Assembly: GCA_964507235.1 (NCBI GenBank)
Contig: CAZDPE010000101.1
Location: 1 to 8,347 of the forward strand
DNA length: 8,347 nt
DNA from: Suilimivivens sp964507235
Lineage (GTDB): Bacteria; Bacillota; Clostridia; Lachnospirales; Lachnospiraceae
Direction of reading: 5' to 3'
In this document: positions 1-5,900 of the stretch, in pieces
How positions within the stretch are numbered: position 1 is the stretch's first letter
Layout of the letters: the number at the start of each line of letters is the position of its first letter
The notes under the pieces: generated by a model
What the model was told of the DNA's origin: nothing
Seen by the model: the letters and a program-made list of their open reading frames with translations, nothing else
The model's database searches: none
Made by a program: the position numbers and the translations under genes

Positions 1-191
1 CAGTACGGCAGACTGCCAGGCAGTTCGGTATCAGTAAAAGTACGGTACATAAAGACGTGACAGAAAGGTTGATTCAGGTGAATCCTGCTCTTGCAAAAGA
101 AGCAAGAAAAGTGCTGGACATAAATAAGTCGGAGCGTCATATCAGAGGCGGAATGGCAACAAAAGAAAAGTACTTACATCAGCATATATAG
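1..191 (+). CDS. spoIIID: SpoIIID sporulation transcription factor, C-terminal part
   Basis: The gene is cut by the left window edge; 62 residues remain, read in frame from base 3 to the TAG at 189-191. SpoIIID is a small DNA-binding regulator that acts in the mother cell during sporulation and both activates and represses SigE/SigK-stage genes. The visible part starts in the helix-turn-helix (RQFGISKSTVHKDVTERL, close to the Bacillus subtilis sequence from memory) and continues through the conserved NPALA...VLD and RHIRGGMATKEKY segment that forms the C-terminal helix. It ends sooner after the GG-ATK-KY block than the B. subtilis protein. A hairpin terminator follows 10 nt after the stop, so it is transcriptionally separate from the transporter unit. 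Its presence implies an endospore-forming Clostridia/Bacilli host. The identification is firm; the start lies outside the window. Confidence 0.93.
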   Translation, partial: VRQTARQFGISKSTVHKDVTERLIQVNPALAKEARKVLDINKSERHIRGGMATKEKYLHQHI

Positions 192-200
192 AGATGATGG

Positions 201-234
201 AAACAGGACGCATTGAGAGGTACGTCCTGTTTTT
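201..234 (+). terminator. Intrinsic terminator after spoIIID
   Basis: A perfect 10-bp stem (AAACAGGACG at 201-210 with CGTCCTGTTT at 223-232), a 12-nt loop and a T-run (230-234) follow the spoIIID stop by 10 nt. The A-rich left arm mirrors the T-run, so it might also work to some extent in the reverse direction. Confidence 0.88.
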
Positions 235-314
235 GCATGGAATATAATTCGAAATTTTTTTGATGTTATAAATTAATTTATATAATTAATATTAAAAAAA
301 ATTATAAGTTATCC

Positions 315-348
315 TTGACAATTTCAAAATTTGGGTTTATGTTATACT
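315..348 (+). promoter_or_regulatory. SigA-type promoter of the amino-acid transporter unit
   Basis: A perfect -35 box TTGACA is at 315-320. Two -10 readings are possible: TATGTT at 338-343 with the normal 17-nt spacer, or the better TATACT at 343-348, preceded by TG at 340-341 (extended -10) but 22 nt from the -35. Transcription would start near 350-355. It lies in very AT-rich DNA and is the only convincing promoter seen between the spoIIID terminator and the ATPase gene. The match is seen directly; activity is inferred. Confidence 0.65.
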
Positions 349-354
349 AATAAC

Positions 355-394
355 AAAGATGTTTGGTCAATGGGCTAAGCGTCTTTTTGTTTTT
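355..394 (+). terminator. Terminator-like hairpin at the predicted transcription start
   Basis: Bases 355-366 pair with 375-386 in 12 continuous pairs (four are G-U) around the 8-nt loop TCAATGGG. The tract TTGTTTTT (387-394) follows. The stem is AU/GU-rich apart from a few G-C pairs, so it is weaker than the next hairpin. It would begin at about +1 to +5 of the transcript, which would give an RNA of only about 40 nt if it terminates. Confidence 0.5.
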
Positions 395-452
395 ACGATA
401 ATATAAAGTTAATAAAAAATATCTTCTATTGTTTAACAATATGGCAAGAAAC

Positions 453-491
453 AATGGCGTTTCACACATCAGACTGTGAAGCGCCGTTTTT
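453..491 (+). terminator. Leader terminator (attenuator candidate)
   Basis: Bases 453-466 pair with 475-488 in 14 pairs (A-A-T-G-G-C-G-T-T-T-C-A-C-A with TGTGAAGCGCCGTT, two G-U), with an 8-nt loop CATCAGAC and the T-run 487-491. It is the strongest hairpin in the leader and lies 114 nt upstream of the ATPase start codon, so the transporter can only be expressed by read-through, antitermination or an unseen later promoter. Confidence 0.72.
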
Positions 492-500
492 GATTCATGG

Positions 501-533
501 CAATAGGAAGCCCGTCAGGCATGCTTTCTATTG
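501..533 (+). other. Leader stem-loop built from the B1 and A2 repeats
   Basis: CAATAGGAAGC (501-511) pairs with GCTTTCTATTG (523-533) in 11 pairs (one G-U) around an 11-nt loop. There is no T-run, so it is not a terminator. It uses repeat B1 (CAATAG 501-506) and A2 (CTATTG 528-533), and therefore competes with pairing of A1 to B1 and of A2 to B2. Confidence 0.6.
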
Positions 534-604
534 TTTACGGCAATGGGGATGCCGGCAAAGTGCGCAATCTGTTGTATATGGCAATAGTATAAGGAGGAAG
601 CTTT

Positions 605-1327
605 ATGATTAAGCTGGAAAATATCAATAAGTATTTTGGAGAACTGCATGTGCTGAAAGATGTGAATCTTGAAGTAAGGGAAGGAGAAAAACTGGTTATC
701 ATCGGTCCATCCGGCTCGGGAAAGTCTACTACTGTCCGCTGTATGAATTTCCTGGAGGAGCCTACCAGCGGTCATGTGTTTATCGATGGGCAGGAGCTGA
801 CAAGCAAAAATAAGACGAAGCTTGTCAGAAGCACCACTTCCATGGTATTCCAGCAGTTTAATCTTTATCCTCATATGACGGTGCTTAAGAATTTAACGCT
901 GGCGCCCATGAAGCTTCATCACAAGAGTAAAAAGGAAGCGGAAGAACTTGCTTATCATTATCTGGATATTGTAGGGCTTCGCGATAAGGCGCATGTATAT
1001 CCGACAACTTTATCAGGCGGCCAGCAGCAGCGTATTGCAATAGCAAGGGCGCTTTGTGCACAGACAAAAATTATATTATTCGATGAGCCCACTTCAGCGC
1101 TTGACCCGGAAACCATTCAGGAGGTTTTGGATGTAATGATCAAGCTGGCAAAGGAAAATATCACCATGGTGGTTGTTACACATGAGATGGGGTTCGCCAG
1201 ACAGGTGGCGGACAGGGTAGTATTTATGGCGGATGGGCAGATTATTGAAGAAGGCACGCCGGAGCATTTCTTTACCAATCCTCAAAATGAGAGGGTAAAA
1301 CAGTTCCTTGGAAAAATCATTCGTTAA
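605..1327 (+). CDS. Polar amino-acid ABC transporter, ATP-binding subunit
   Basis: This 240-residue ATPase powers amino-acid uptake from the inner face of the membrane, as a dimer bound to the two permeases encoded downstream. All ABC motifs are intact: Walker A GPSGSGKST (34-42), Q-loop within FQQFNLYPHMT (Q83/Q84), signature LSGGQQQR (136-143), Walker B IILFDE (156-161) with D-loop SALD (164-167), and switch His193 in VVTHEM. Length and sequence fit the GlnQ/GluA/HisP branch of polar amino-acid importers. The start is set by AAGGAGG at 591-597, 7 nt before ATG. It is the first gene of the unit, downstream of the long structured leader. The family is certain; the amino acid cannot be told from the ATPase. 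Confidence 0.95.
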   Translation: MIKLENINKYFGELHVLKDVNLEVREGEKLVIIGPSGSGKSTTVRCMNFLEEPTSGHVFIDGQELTSKNKTKLVRSTTSMVFQQFNLYPHMTVLKNLTLAPMKLHHKSKKEAEELAYHYLDIVGLRDKAHVYPTTLSGGQQQRIAIARALCAQTKIILFDEPTSALDPETIQEVLDVMIKLAKENITMVVVTHEMGFARQVADRVVFMADGQIIEEGTPEHFFTNPQNERVKQFLGKIIR

Positions 1328-1378
1328 ATGGAAAAGGAAACAGGTCAATAATCAGGGCTGACATAAAAAAGTGAACAG

Positions 1379-1416
1379 ACGAATTTTCAGGAACACAAAT
1401 TCCTGGCTGAATTCGT
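1379..1416 (+). other. Intercistronic stem-loop between ATPase and binding-protein genes
   Basis: ACGAATTT (1379-1386) pairs with GAATTCG plus the next T (1409-1416), and CAGGAA (1388-1393) with TTCCTG (1400-1405), around the loop CACAAA, with a small internal bulge. A T-rich but interrupted tract follows (TTTGCAATATATTTTT), then AAGGAGG at 1432-1438. It could be a leaky terminator or an RNA-processing/stability element that raises the level of binding-protein mRNA relative to the ATPase, a known arrangement in ABC operons. The fold is seen; the role is inferred. Confidence 0.6.
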
Positions 1417-1447
1417 TTGCAATATATTTTTAAGGAGGAGAAAAATT

Positions 1448-2401
1448 ATGAAAAAATTGAGAAAATGGATGGCGTTGGGCTTATCGCTTGCTATGACAAT
1501 GATGCTTCTTACCGGCTGCGGCGGCAGTAAGGCAGAGGAAACCAAAGCTGCGGAAACAGAAAGCGCAGAAGCAGAAGCACCTGCGGCAGAATCAGAAGGG
1601 ACTGCAGGGGAAGCTGCAGAAGAGGCAGGAGAAAGCGCTGATGCGGAATTTGCCGAGGATGTGCAGGCAATCATTGACAGAGGCGTTCTGAAAGTGGGCG
1701 TTAAGAATGCGGTTATCGGTTTTGGATTTCAGGATACATTAACGGGTGAATATTCCGGGCTTGAAATCTCCCTGGCAGAAAAACTGGCCGAGTATCTTGG
1801 CGTGGATGTTGAATTTACGGCGGTTACCGCAGCTACAAGAACAGAACTCCTTGATTCCGGTGATATTGACTGTGTACTTGCTACCTTCACCATTACAGCA
1901 GAGAGAAAGGAAAGCTGGGATTTCACAACACCTTACTTTACCGACCATGTAACCGTACTTGTTGAAAATGCAAGCGGAATAACTAATTTAGAGGGACTGG
2001 TGGATAAGAAGGTCGGTGTTTCTTCCGGCTCAACTTCGGCAAAATCACTGGTAGAGGCCATGATTGAAGCAGGGCTTATTTCAGGTGATAATTTCGATGC
2101 GGAAACCTTCGATCCTGCTTTGTGGACAGAAGGCGTATCCTTTCAGCAGTATGATGACTACCCCACCATTTCAACAGCTTTGAGCGCAGGGGAAGTGGAT
2201 GCGTTCTGTGTTGATAAGTCTATTCTTGCAATTTATAATACTGATTCCCGTTCTTATATTGAAGAGGAATTTGCACCTCAGGAATACGGCATTGTAACGA
2301 GAAAAGGCTCAGGTCTTTCTACAGTAACGGAAGAGCTGGTTCAGAAATGGCTTGAAGACGGTACGATTGCAGGTTTAATTACCGAAAATGGATTAGATTA
2401 A
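1448..2401 (+). CDS. Amino-acid ABC transporter substrate-binding lipoprotein
   Basis: This 317-residue extracellular lipoprotein captures an amino acid and delivers it to the permease pair. It has a basic start (MKKLRKW), a hydrophobic core and a lipobox LLTGC, with Cys24 the lipidated residue. Residues 25-70 form an Ala/Glu-rich, poorly ordered linker that holds the domain off the membrane. The family-3 solute-binding domain (SBP_bac_3) runs from about 72 to the end: GVLKVGVK, the YSGLEISLAEKLAEYLG helix, LATFTITAERKESWDFTTPY, VGVSSGSTSAKS and EVDAFCVDK. Arg153 and Asp256 sit where this family contacts the ligand carboxylate and amino group (inferred from the family). AAGGAGG (1432-1438) is 9 nt before ATG. 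Gene order ATPase-SBP-permease-permease matches gluABCD, so glutamate/aspartate or glutamine is a reasonable guess; cystine or another polar amino acid is possible. Confidence 0.93.
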   Translation: MKKLRKWMALGLSLAMTMMLLTGCGGSKAEETKAAETESAEAEAPAAESEGTAGEAAEEAGESADAEFAEDVQAIIDRGVLKVGVKNAVIGFGFQDTLTGEYSGLEISLAEKLAEYLGVDVEFTAVTAATRTELLDSGDIDCVLATFTITAERKESWDFTTPYFTDHVTVLVENASGITNLEGLVDKKVGVSSGSTSAKSLVEAMIEAGLISGDNFDAETFDPALWTEGVSFQQYDDYPTISTALSAGEVDAFCVDKSILAIYNTDSRSYIEEEFAPQEYGIVTRKGSGLSTVTEELVQKWLEDGTIAGLITENGLD

Positions 2402-2446
2402 TTTCAGGCTTTTAAAGAGTTATTAAGGAGTAATGGAGGAAACAGA

Positions 2447-3175
2447 ATGTCTGGTATTTTGTCAAGAAATGCGTGGCTGAAGGTCTGGACTTACCGGAGT
2501 ACCTTTGGATTAGGGCTTTTAAATACAGTGGAAACGGCTCTTGCAGGGGTGGCACTTTCACTGGTAATCGGAATTGTTCTGGGACTTATGGCTACAAGTA
2601 AAAAAAGAATATTAAAGGGCATCAGCCGTGTTTATGTGGAGTTAATTCAGAATACGCCGCTGCTTTTACAAATCTGTTTCCTCTATTATGCCCTTGCATT
2701 TGCAGGGCACAGCATGGGAATACTGATAACGGGTATTATATCACTTGGCATATACCATGGCGCCTATATGGCAGAGGTTTTCCGGGCAGGAATTGAGGCG
2801 ATTCCCAAAGGCCAGTTTGAAGCGGCAGAGTCACAGGGCTTTGGATATATGGGCAGAATGTTTTATATTATTCTTCCTCAGAGCATAAAGATTATTTTAC
2901 CGCCCATGGTGAATCAGGTGGTAAATCTGTTTAAGAATACCTCCTGTCTTTATATTATAGGCGGTGCGGATTTGATTTCACTGACTTACAGCTTTGTAAC
3001 GGGAGCAACTACCGGGGGAGCATATGCACCGGCTTATCTTGTCAGCGGCGCGCTGTTTTTCATTATTTGCTATCCTCTTTCCAAGCTGGCGAGTGTGTGG
3101 GAAGAAAATTTAAAGAAGCGTGACCAGAGAGTGCATATAACAGTGTCCCGCAGAAGAGGAAAGAAGGTGGCATAA
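2447..3175 (+). CDS. Polar amino-acid ABC transporter permease (first)
   Basis: This 242-residue inner-membrane subunit of the HisM/GlnP family forms half of the amino-acid channel. Hydrophobic segments are near residues 22-48, 69-86, 88-107, 137-156 and 194-214. The coupling (EAA) loop that docks on the ATPase is clear: GIEAIPKGQFEAAESQGF (about 115-132) followed by the conserved ILPQ (142-145). The NTPLLLQ motif at 69-75 is typical of polar amino-acid permeases. The tail after residue 215 is very basic. The start has GGAGG at 2435-2439, 7 nt before ATG, with another AAGGAG just upstream. It lies 45 nt after the binding-protein stop and 1 nt before the next permease, so the two permeases are translationally coupled and probably form a heterodimer. 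Confidence 0.93.
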   Translation: MSGILSRNAWLKVWTYRSTFGLGLLNTVETALAGVALSLVIGIVLGLMATSKKRILKGISRVYVELIQNTPLLLQICFLYYALAFAGHSMGILITGIISLGIYHGAYMAEVFRAGIEAIPKGQFEAAESQGFGYMGRMFYIILPQSIKIILPPMVNQVVNLFKNTSCLYIIGGADLISLTYSFVTGATTGGAYAPAYLVSGALFFIICYPLSKLASVWEENLKKRDQRVHITVSRRRGKKVA

Positions 3176-3176
3176 T

Positions 3177-3944
3177 ATGGATAATTGGATGGCAAGTCTG
3201 TCTATTTTGCAAAACGGAAGCATATGGATTTACATATTGAAGGGCGTGCTTTTTACACTGATTATTTCAGTAATTGCCGTCGTCATCGGTATTTTGTGGG
3301 GCTCAGTACTGGCACTTCTTAGAAATTACTGCACAAAGTCAAAGAACCGCATTTTTAAATGGCTGGCTACGATTTATATTGAGGTTTTCAGAAATACACC
3401 GCTATTGCTCTGGATTTTTATCTGCCTGGTGTTTTGTCCTTGTCCCAGGCTTTTTGAAAGGAAAATGTTCGGTCTGACATCAGTGGAAACAAAGCTTCTT
3501 TTCAAGGCGGCGGTGGCGCTTATTCTTTTTACTTCTTCGGTTATTGCGGAAATTGTAAGAGGAGGCCTGAATTCCATTTCAATAGGGCAGTTTGAAGCAG
3601 GACATTCACAGGGGTTTGGTACGGTTCAGGTGATGATTTATATTGTATTGCCTCAGGCCTATAAAAATGTAGTGCCTACCTTGCTCAGTCAGGTAATTAC
3701 GACCATCAAGGATTCTTCCTATCTTGCCAATGTGGCGACTATAGAGCTGATGGCCCGGGTGAAAAAGGTTTTAAGCTCGGCAAATATGTATAACGGAACC
3801 GGAAATATTAATGTTTCGGACGTTTTTGTTTTGTTTGGCTGCGCAACCGTAATCTATTTTATAATAAATTACTCTTTATCCTGTCTGGTAAGGTATTTAC
3901 AGAAGAAAAACAGGAAGGCGCCTAAAACAGCGGCTGTTGAGTAA
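3177..3944 (+). CDS. Polar amino-acid ABC transporter permease (second)
   Basis: This 255-residue permease is the presumed heterodimer partner of the upstream permease. It belongs to the same HisM-type family, with hydrophobic segments near 17-48, 73-88, 104-126, 151-171 and 215-238. It keeps the RNTPLLLW motif (72-79) and an EAA-type loop, SISIGQFEAGHSQGFG (133-148) and VLPQ (157-160), where the usual EAA reads EAG. The ATG begins one base after the TAA of the preceding gene and has only a weak purine-rich site (GAAGGTGG) inside the end of that gene, so translation probably relies on coupling. A Cys/Pro-rich stretch (CLVFCPCPRLF, about 83-93) lies in the outer loop after helix 2. The tail is basic. 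It completes the importer. Confidence 0.93.
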   Translation: MDNWMASLSILQNGSIWIYILKGVLFTLIISVIAVVIGILWGSVLALLRNYCTKSKNRIFKWLATIYIEVFRNTPLLLWIFICLVFCPCPRLFERKMFGLTSVETKLLFKAAVALILFTSSVIAEIVRGGLNSISIGQFEAGHSQGFGTVQVMIYIVLPQAYKNVVPTLLSQVITTIKDSSYLANVATIELMARVKKVLSSANMYNGTGNINVSDVFVLFGCATVIYFIINYSLSCLVRYLQKKNRKAPKTAAVE

Positions 3945-3996
3945 CGGCAGCAGGTATATAAATTAAGAGTAGGAAATGTAAGGACGGGAGATTCTT

Positions 3997-4596
3997 ATGG
4001 AACAGTATGTTGTAACAATATCAAGACAGTTTGGAAGCATGGGCAGAAGCATTGCCGAATGTATGTCGAAAAAGCTTGGCATTGATTATCTTGACAGGGA
4101 TATTGTAGCGGAAACCGCAAAGAGGATGGGGCATCCGGTATCAGTTATCAGTGATGCGGAAGAAAATGCGAAATCCTTTTTCCTGAGAAAAAAATATTCA
4201 TTTAATATGGGAATTTACAGCATTACAGATGAAGTTTTTTGTGTGGAAAAAAATATCATACGTGATATGGCAGCAAAGGAATCCTGCATAATTGTGGGAA
4301 GATGTGCGGACAGTATTCTTAAGGATTATAAGAATCATTTGAGTATTTATGTATATGCGCCTTATGAAGCAAGGCTTTATAACTGTACTCATGATTTGAT
4401 GATGGATGAAAAGACCGCAATTAAAATGATGAAGGAAGTGGATACTGCCAGGAGCAATTATCAAAAAAAATATTGTCCTGAGGTCAAGTCGGTCTTTGAT
4501 TACAAGGACATTATGATTGACAGCAGTAAATTCGGAATAGAGGGAACAGCCGATATTTTGGCTGATATAGTACAGAAAAAATGGGGAAAACAGTAA
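3997..4596 (+). CDS. Cytidylate-kinase-like family protein
   Basis: This 199-residue cytosolic protein resembles the cytidylate-kinase-like P-loop family common in Clostridia (Pfam Cytidylate_kin2). Visible family marks are the N-terminal VTISRQFGSMGRSIAE (6-21), which takes the place of a P-loop, GIDYLDRDIV (28-37), ESCIIVGRCADSIL (95-108), and an Arg/Tyr-rich lid-like segment ending YQKKYCP (155-161). In the relatives I recall, the loop reads GSGGR; here the second position is Met (GSMGR), which may affect nucleotide binding. The true CMP kinase has a different, longer layout, so the substrate is unknown. GGGAG at 3986-3990 is 6 nt before ATG. It lies 52 nt after the second permease, with no terminator between them, and overlaps the next gene by 16 nt, so it belongs to the transporter unit. 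Family assignment is good; function is unknown. Confidence 0.82.
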   Translation: MEQYVVTISRQFGSMGRSIAECMSKKLGIDYLDRDIVAETAKRMGHPVSVISDAEENAKSFFLRKKYSFNMGIYSITDEVFCVEKNIIRDMAAKESCIIVGRCADSILKDYKNHLSIYVYAPYEARLYNCTHDLMMDEKTAIKMMKEVDTARSNYQKKYCPEVKSVFDYKDIMIDSSKFGIEGTADILADIVQKKWGKQ

Positions 4597-5900
4597 AGAA
4601 GATTTTACCGCCCATCGGCATGCGGATTGTCAAGTCTGCGCTGGCAATTGCAATTTGTTATCTGGTATCCTTTCTGCGGGGCAGCAGCGGAATCGTATTT
4701 TATTCCCAGCTGGCGGCGCTTTGGTGCATCCAGATGTATCTTTCAAACAGCAGGCAAAATGCCATTCAGCGTTTTATCGGAACAATCATTGGAGCAGTTT
4801 ATGGGCTGATATTTTTATTAGCAGAAGAAAAAATGAGTTTTACTGCCGGAATAAGCGAAGCGGTTAACGCCCTTGTGATTTCCGGCATGATTATTGTGGT
4901 TTTATATACTACAGTACTGATTAAGAAAAAGCAGGCATCTTATTTTTCATGTGTTGTGTTCTTAAGCATTGTGGTGAATCATGTGTCAGACAGCAATCCC
5001 TATCTTTTTGTGTGGAACCGCTTTCTGGACACTGTTATTGGCATTGCTATCGGAATTGGGGTGAACAGCTTTTCCCTGCCAAGGAACAAGCAGAAGGATA
5101 TTCTTTTTATTTCGGGGCTGGATGATACTCTTTTGCAGGAAAAAGAGCAGCTCAGTGATTACAGCAGGGTGGAATTAAACAGAATGCTGGACGAAGGCGC
5201 TAACTTTACGATTTCAACTATGCGTACGCCTGCTTCTCTTATGGCTCCCATGAAGGATATACGCCTGAAGCTGCCTGTAATTGCTATGGATGGGGCGGTG
5301 CTTTATGATATACAGGAAAATCGTTACCTTAAGACGTATGTGATTTCCAATGTTATGTCGAGGGAAATCCTGGAGCTGATTCACAGGCAGGGGCTTCGGT
5401 GCTTTGTCAATGTGGTTATTGATGATATGCTGGTTATTTTTTACAGGGAAACCGGGAATGCGGTGCATAACCGTCTGATAAAGGAAATGAGAAAGTCCCC
5501 TTACCGGAATTATGTTAAAAGTGAAGCTTTGGATAAGGAAAATGTGGTTTATTTTATGCTGCTATATCCTCGTCAGGTCACAGAAGATTTTTATCAGGTG
5601 CTTAAGGCTGAAGGGTATGTGGATAAACTGAAGGTTTTAAAGTATGATTCGGTGGATTATCCGGGATATTCTTATATTAAGATTTACAACAAAAATGCTG
5701 TCAGGGAAAATATGATTCAGTATTTAAAGGAAATGCTGGAGCTAAAAAAGACGGTGACTTTCGGCAGCATTGAAGGACGTTATGATGTGGTGGTGGAACC
5801 GGGGGCTGCCAATAAGGTAGTGCATGAATTGAAAAAGCGGTATGAGCCTGTGATGGGGGTAAAGGATATCTTTTGTCAGGGAAAGATTAGAAAAAATTGA
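4581..5900 (+). CDS. Membrane protein: aromatic-acid-exporter/FUSC-like domain fused to a degenerate HAD domain
   Basis: This 439-residue protein has two parts. Residues 1-165 carry about six membrane segments (about 14-33, 36-55, 63-82, 92-115, 119-136, 145-164) and the PPIGMRIVKSALAIAICYL start typical of the ArAE/FUSC-like families. Residues 172-422 follow the Cof-type HAD phosphatase plan: ILFISGLDDTLL (175-185), FTISTMRT (209-216), AMDGAVLYD (235-243), a cap with IDDMLVIFY (280-288), and GYSYIKIYNKNAVREN (362-377). The catalytic signature DxDGT reads GLDDT, so nucleophile Asp is Gly179. TGR reads TMR, the motif III Lys aligns with Arg375, and GDxxND aligns with GSIEGR (395-400). The domain is thus probably not a phosphatase and may be a ligand sensor. 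The start overlaps the previous gene by 16 nt and lacks a good ribosome binding site. The last codons overlap MATE-derived sequence. Confidence 0.8.
   Translation: MGKTVKKILPPIGMRIVKSALAIAICYLVSFLRGSSGIVFYSQLAALWCIQMYLSNSRQNAIQRFIGTIIGAVYGLIFLLAEEKMSFTAGISEAVNALVISGMIIVVLYTTVLIKKKQASYFSCVVFLSIVVNHVSDSNPYLFVWNRFLDTVIGIAIGIGVNSFSLPRNKQKDILFISGLDDTLLQEKEQLSDYSRVELNRMLDEGANFTISTMRTPASLMAPMKDIRLKLPVIAMDGAVLYDIQENRYLKTYVISNVMSREILELIHRQGLRCFVNVVIDDMLVIFYRETGNAVHNRLIKEMRKSPYRNYVKSEALDKENVVYFMLLYPRQVTEDFYQVLKAEGYVDKLKVLKYDSVDYPGYSYIKIYNKNAVRENMIQYLKEMLELKKTVTFGSIEGRYDVVVEPGAANKVVHELKKRYEPVMGVKDIFCQGKIRKN

Larger units (their letters stand above)
424..587 (+). repeat. Interleaved leader repeats A1-B1-A2-B2
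   Basis: Repeat A, TTCTATTGTTTA, occurs at 424-435 and 526-537. Repeat B, ATGGCAATAG, occurs at 497-506 and 578-587; a shortened form, ATGGCAA, lies at 441-447. All copies are direct repeats, but A and B contain mutually complementary hexamers. They lie either side of the strong terminator and end 3 nt before the AAGGAGG ribosome binding site. Confidence 0.7.
349..604 (+). promoter_or_regulatory. Long structured 5' leader of the ABC transporter mRNA
   Basis: About 250 nt separate the promoter from the ATPase start codon. The stretch holds a terminator-like hairpin at the predicted transcription start (355-394), a strong terminator-like hairpin (453-491), a stem-loop at 501-533, a small hairpin 538-554 (CGGCA/TGCCG), and the ribosome binding site AAGGAGG at 591-597. 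Two repeat families alternate along it: TTCTATTGTTTA at 424-435 and 526-537, and ATGGCAATAG at 497-506 and 578-587. Their cores CTATTG and CAATAG are reverse complements, so either copy of one can pair with either copy of the other. This is the layout of an attenuator or riboswitch-like control element. I recognise no known class: no T-box TGG-ACC block and no SAM, lysine, glycine or glutamine riboswitch signature. Confidence 0.55.

Noticed and set aside
355..491. The two leader hairpins as an ANTAR-protein target, since such pairs control nitrogen genes in Firmicutes.
   Set aside because: ANTAR targets have paired hairpins with six-base loops carrying A at position 1 and G at position 4. The loops here are 8 nt (TCAATGGG and CATCAGAC) and do not fit, and the hairpins are about 65 nt apart.
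454..612. A 52-codon upstream frame (ATG 454 to TAA 612) that overlaps the ATPase start by 8 nt and could be a leader peptide.
   Set aside because: No ribosome binding site precedes it, it runs through the terminator stem and all repeats, and its sequence has no amino-acid run typical of attenuator peptides.
1358..1386. CTGACA at 1358 as a -35 box of an internal promoter for the binding-protein gene.
   Set aside because: The -10 position 17 nt later reads GAATTT, a poor match inside the stem-loop.
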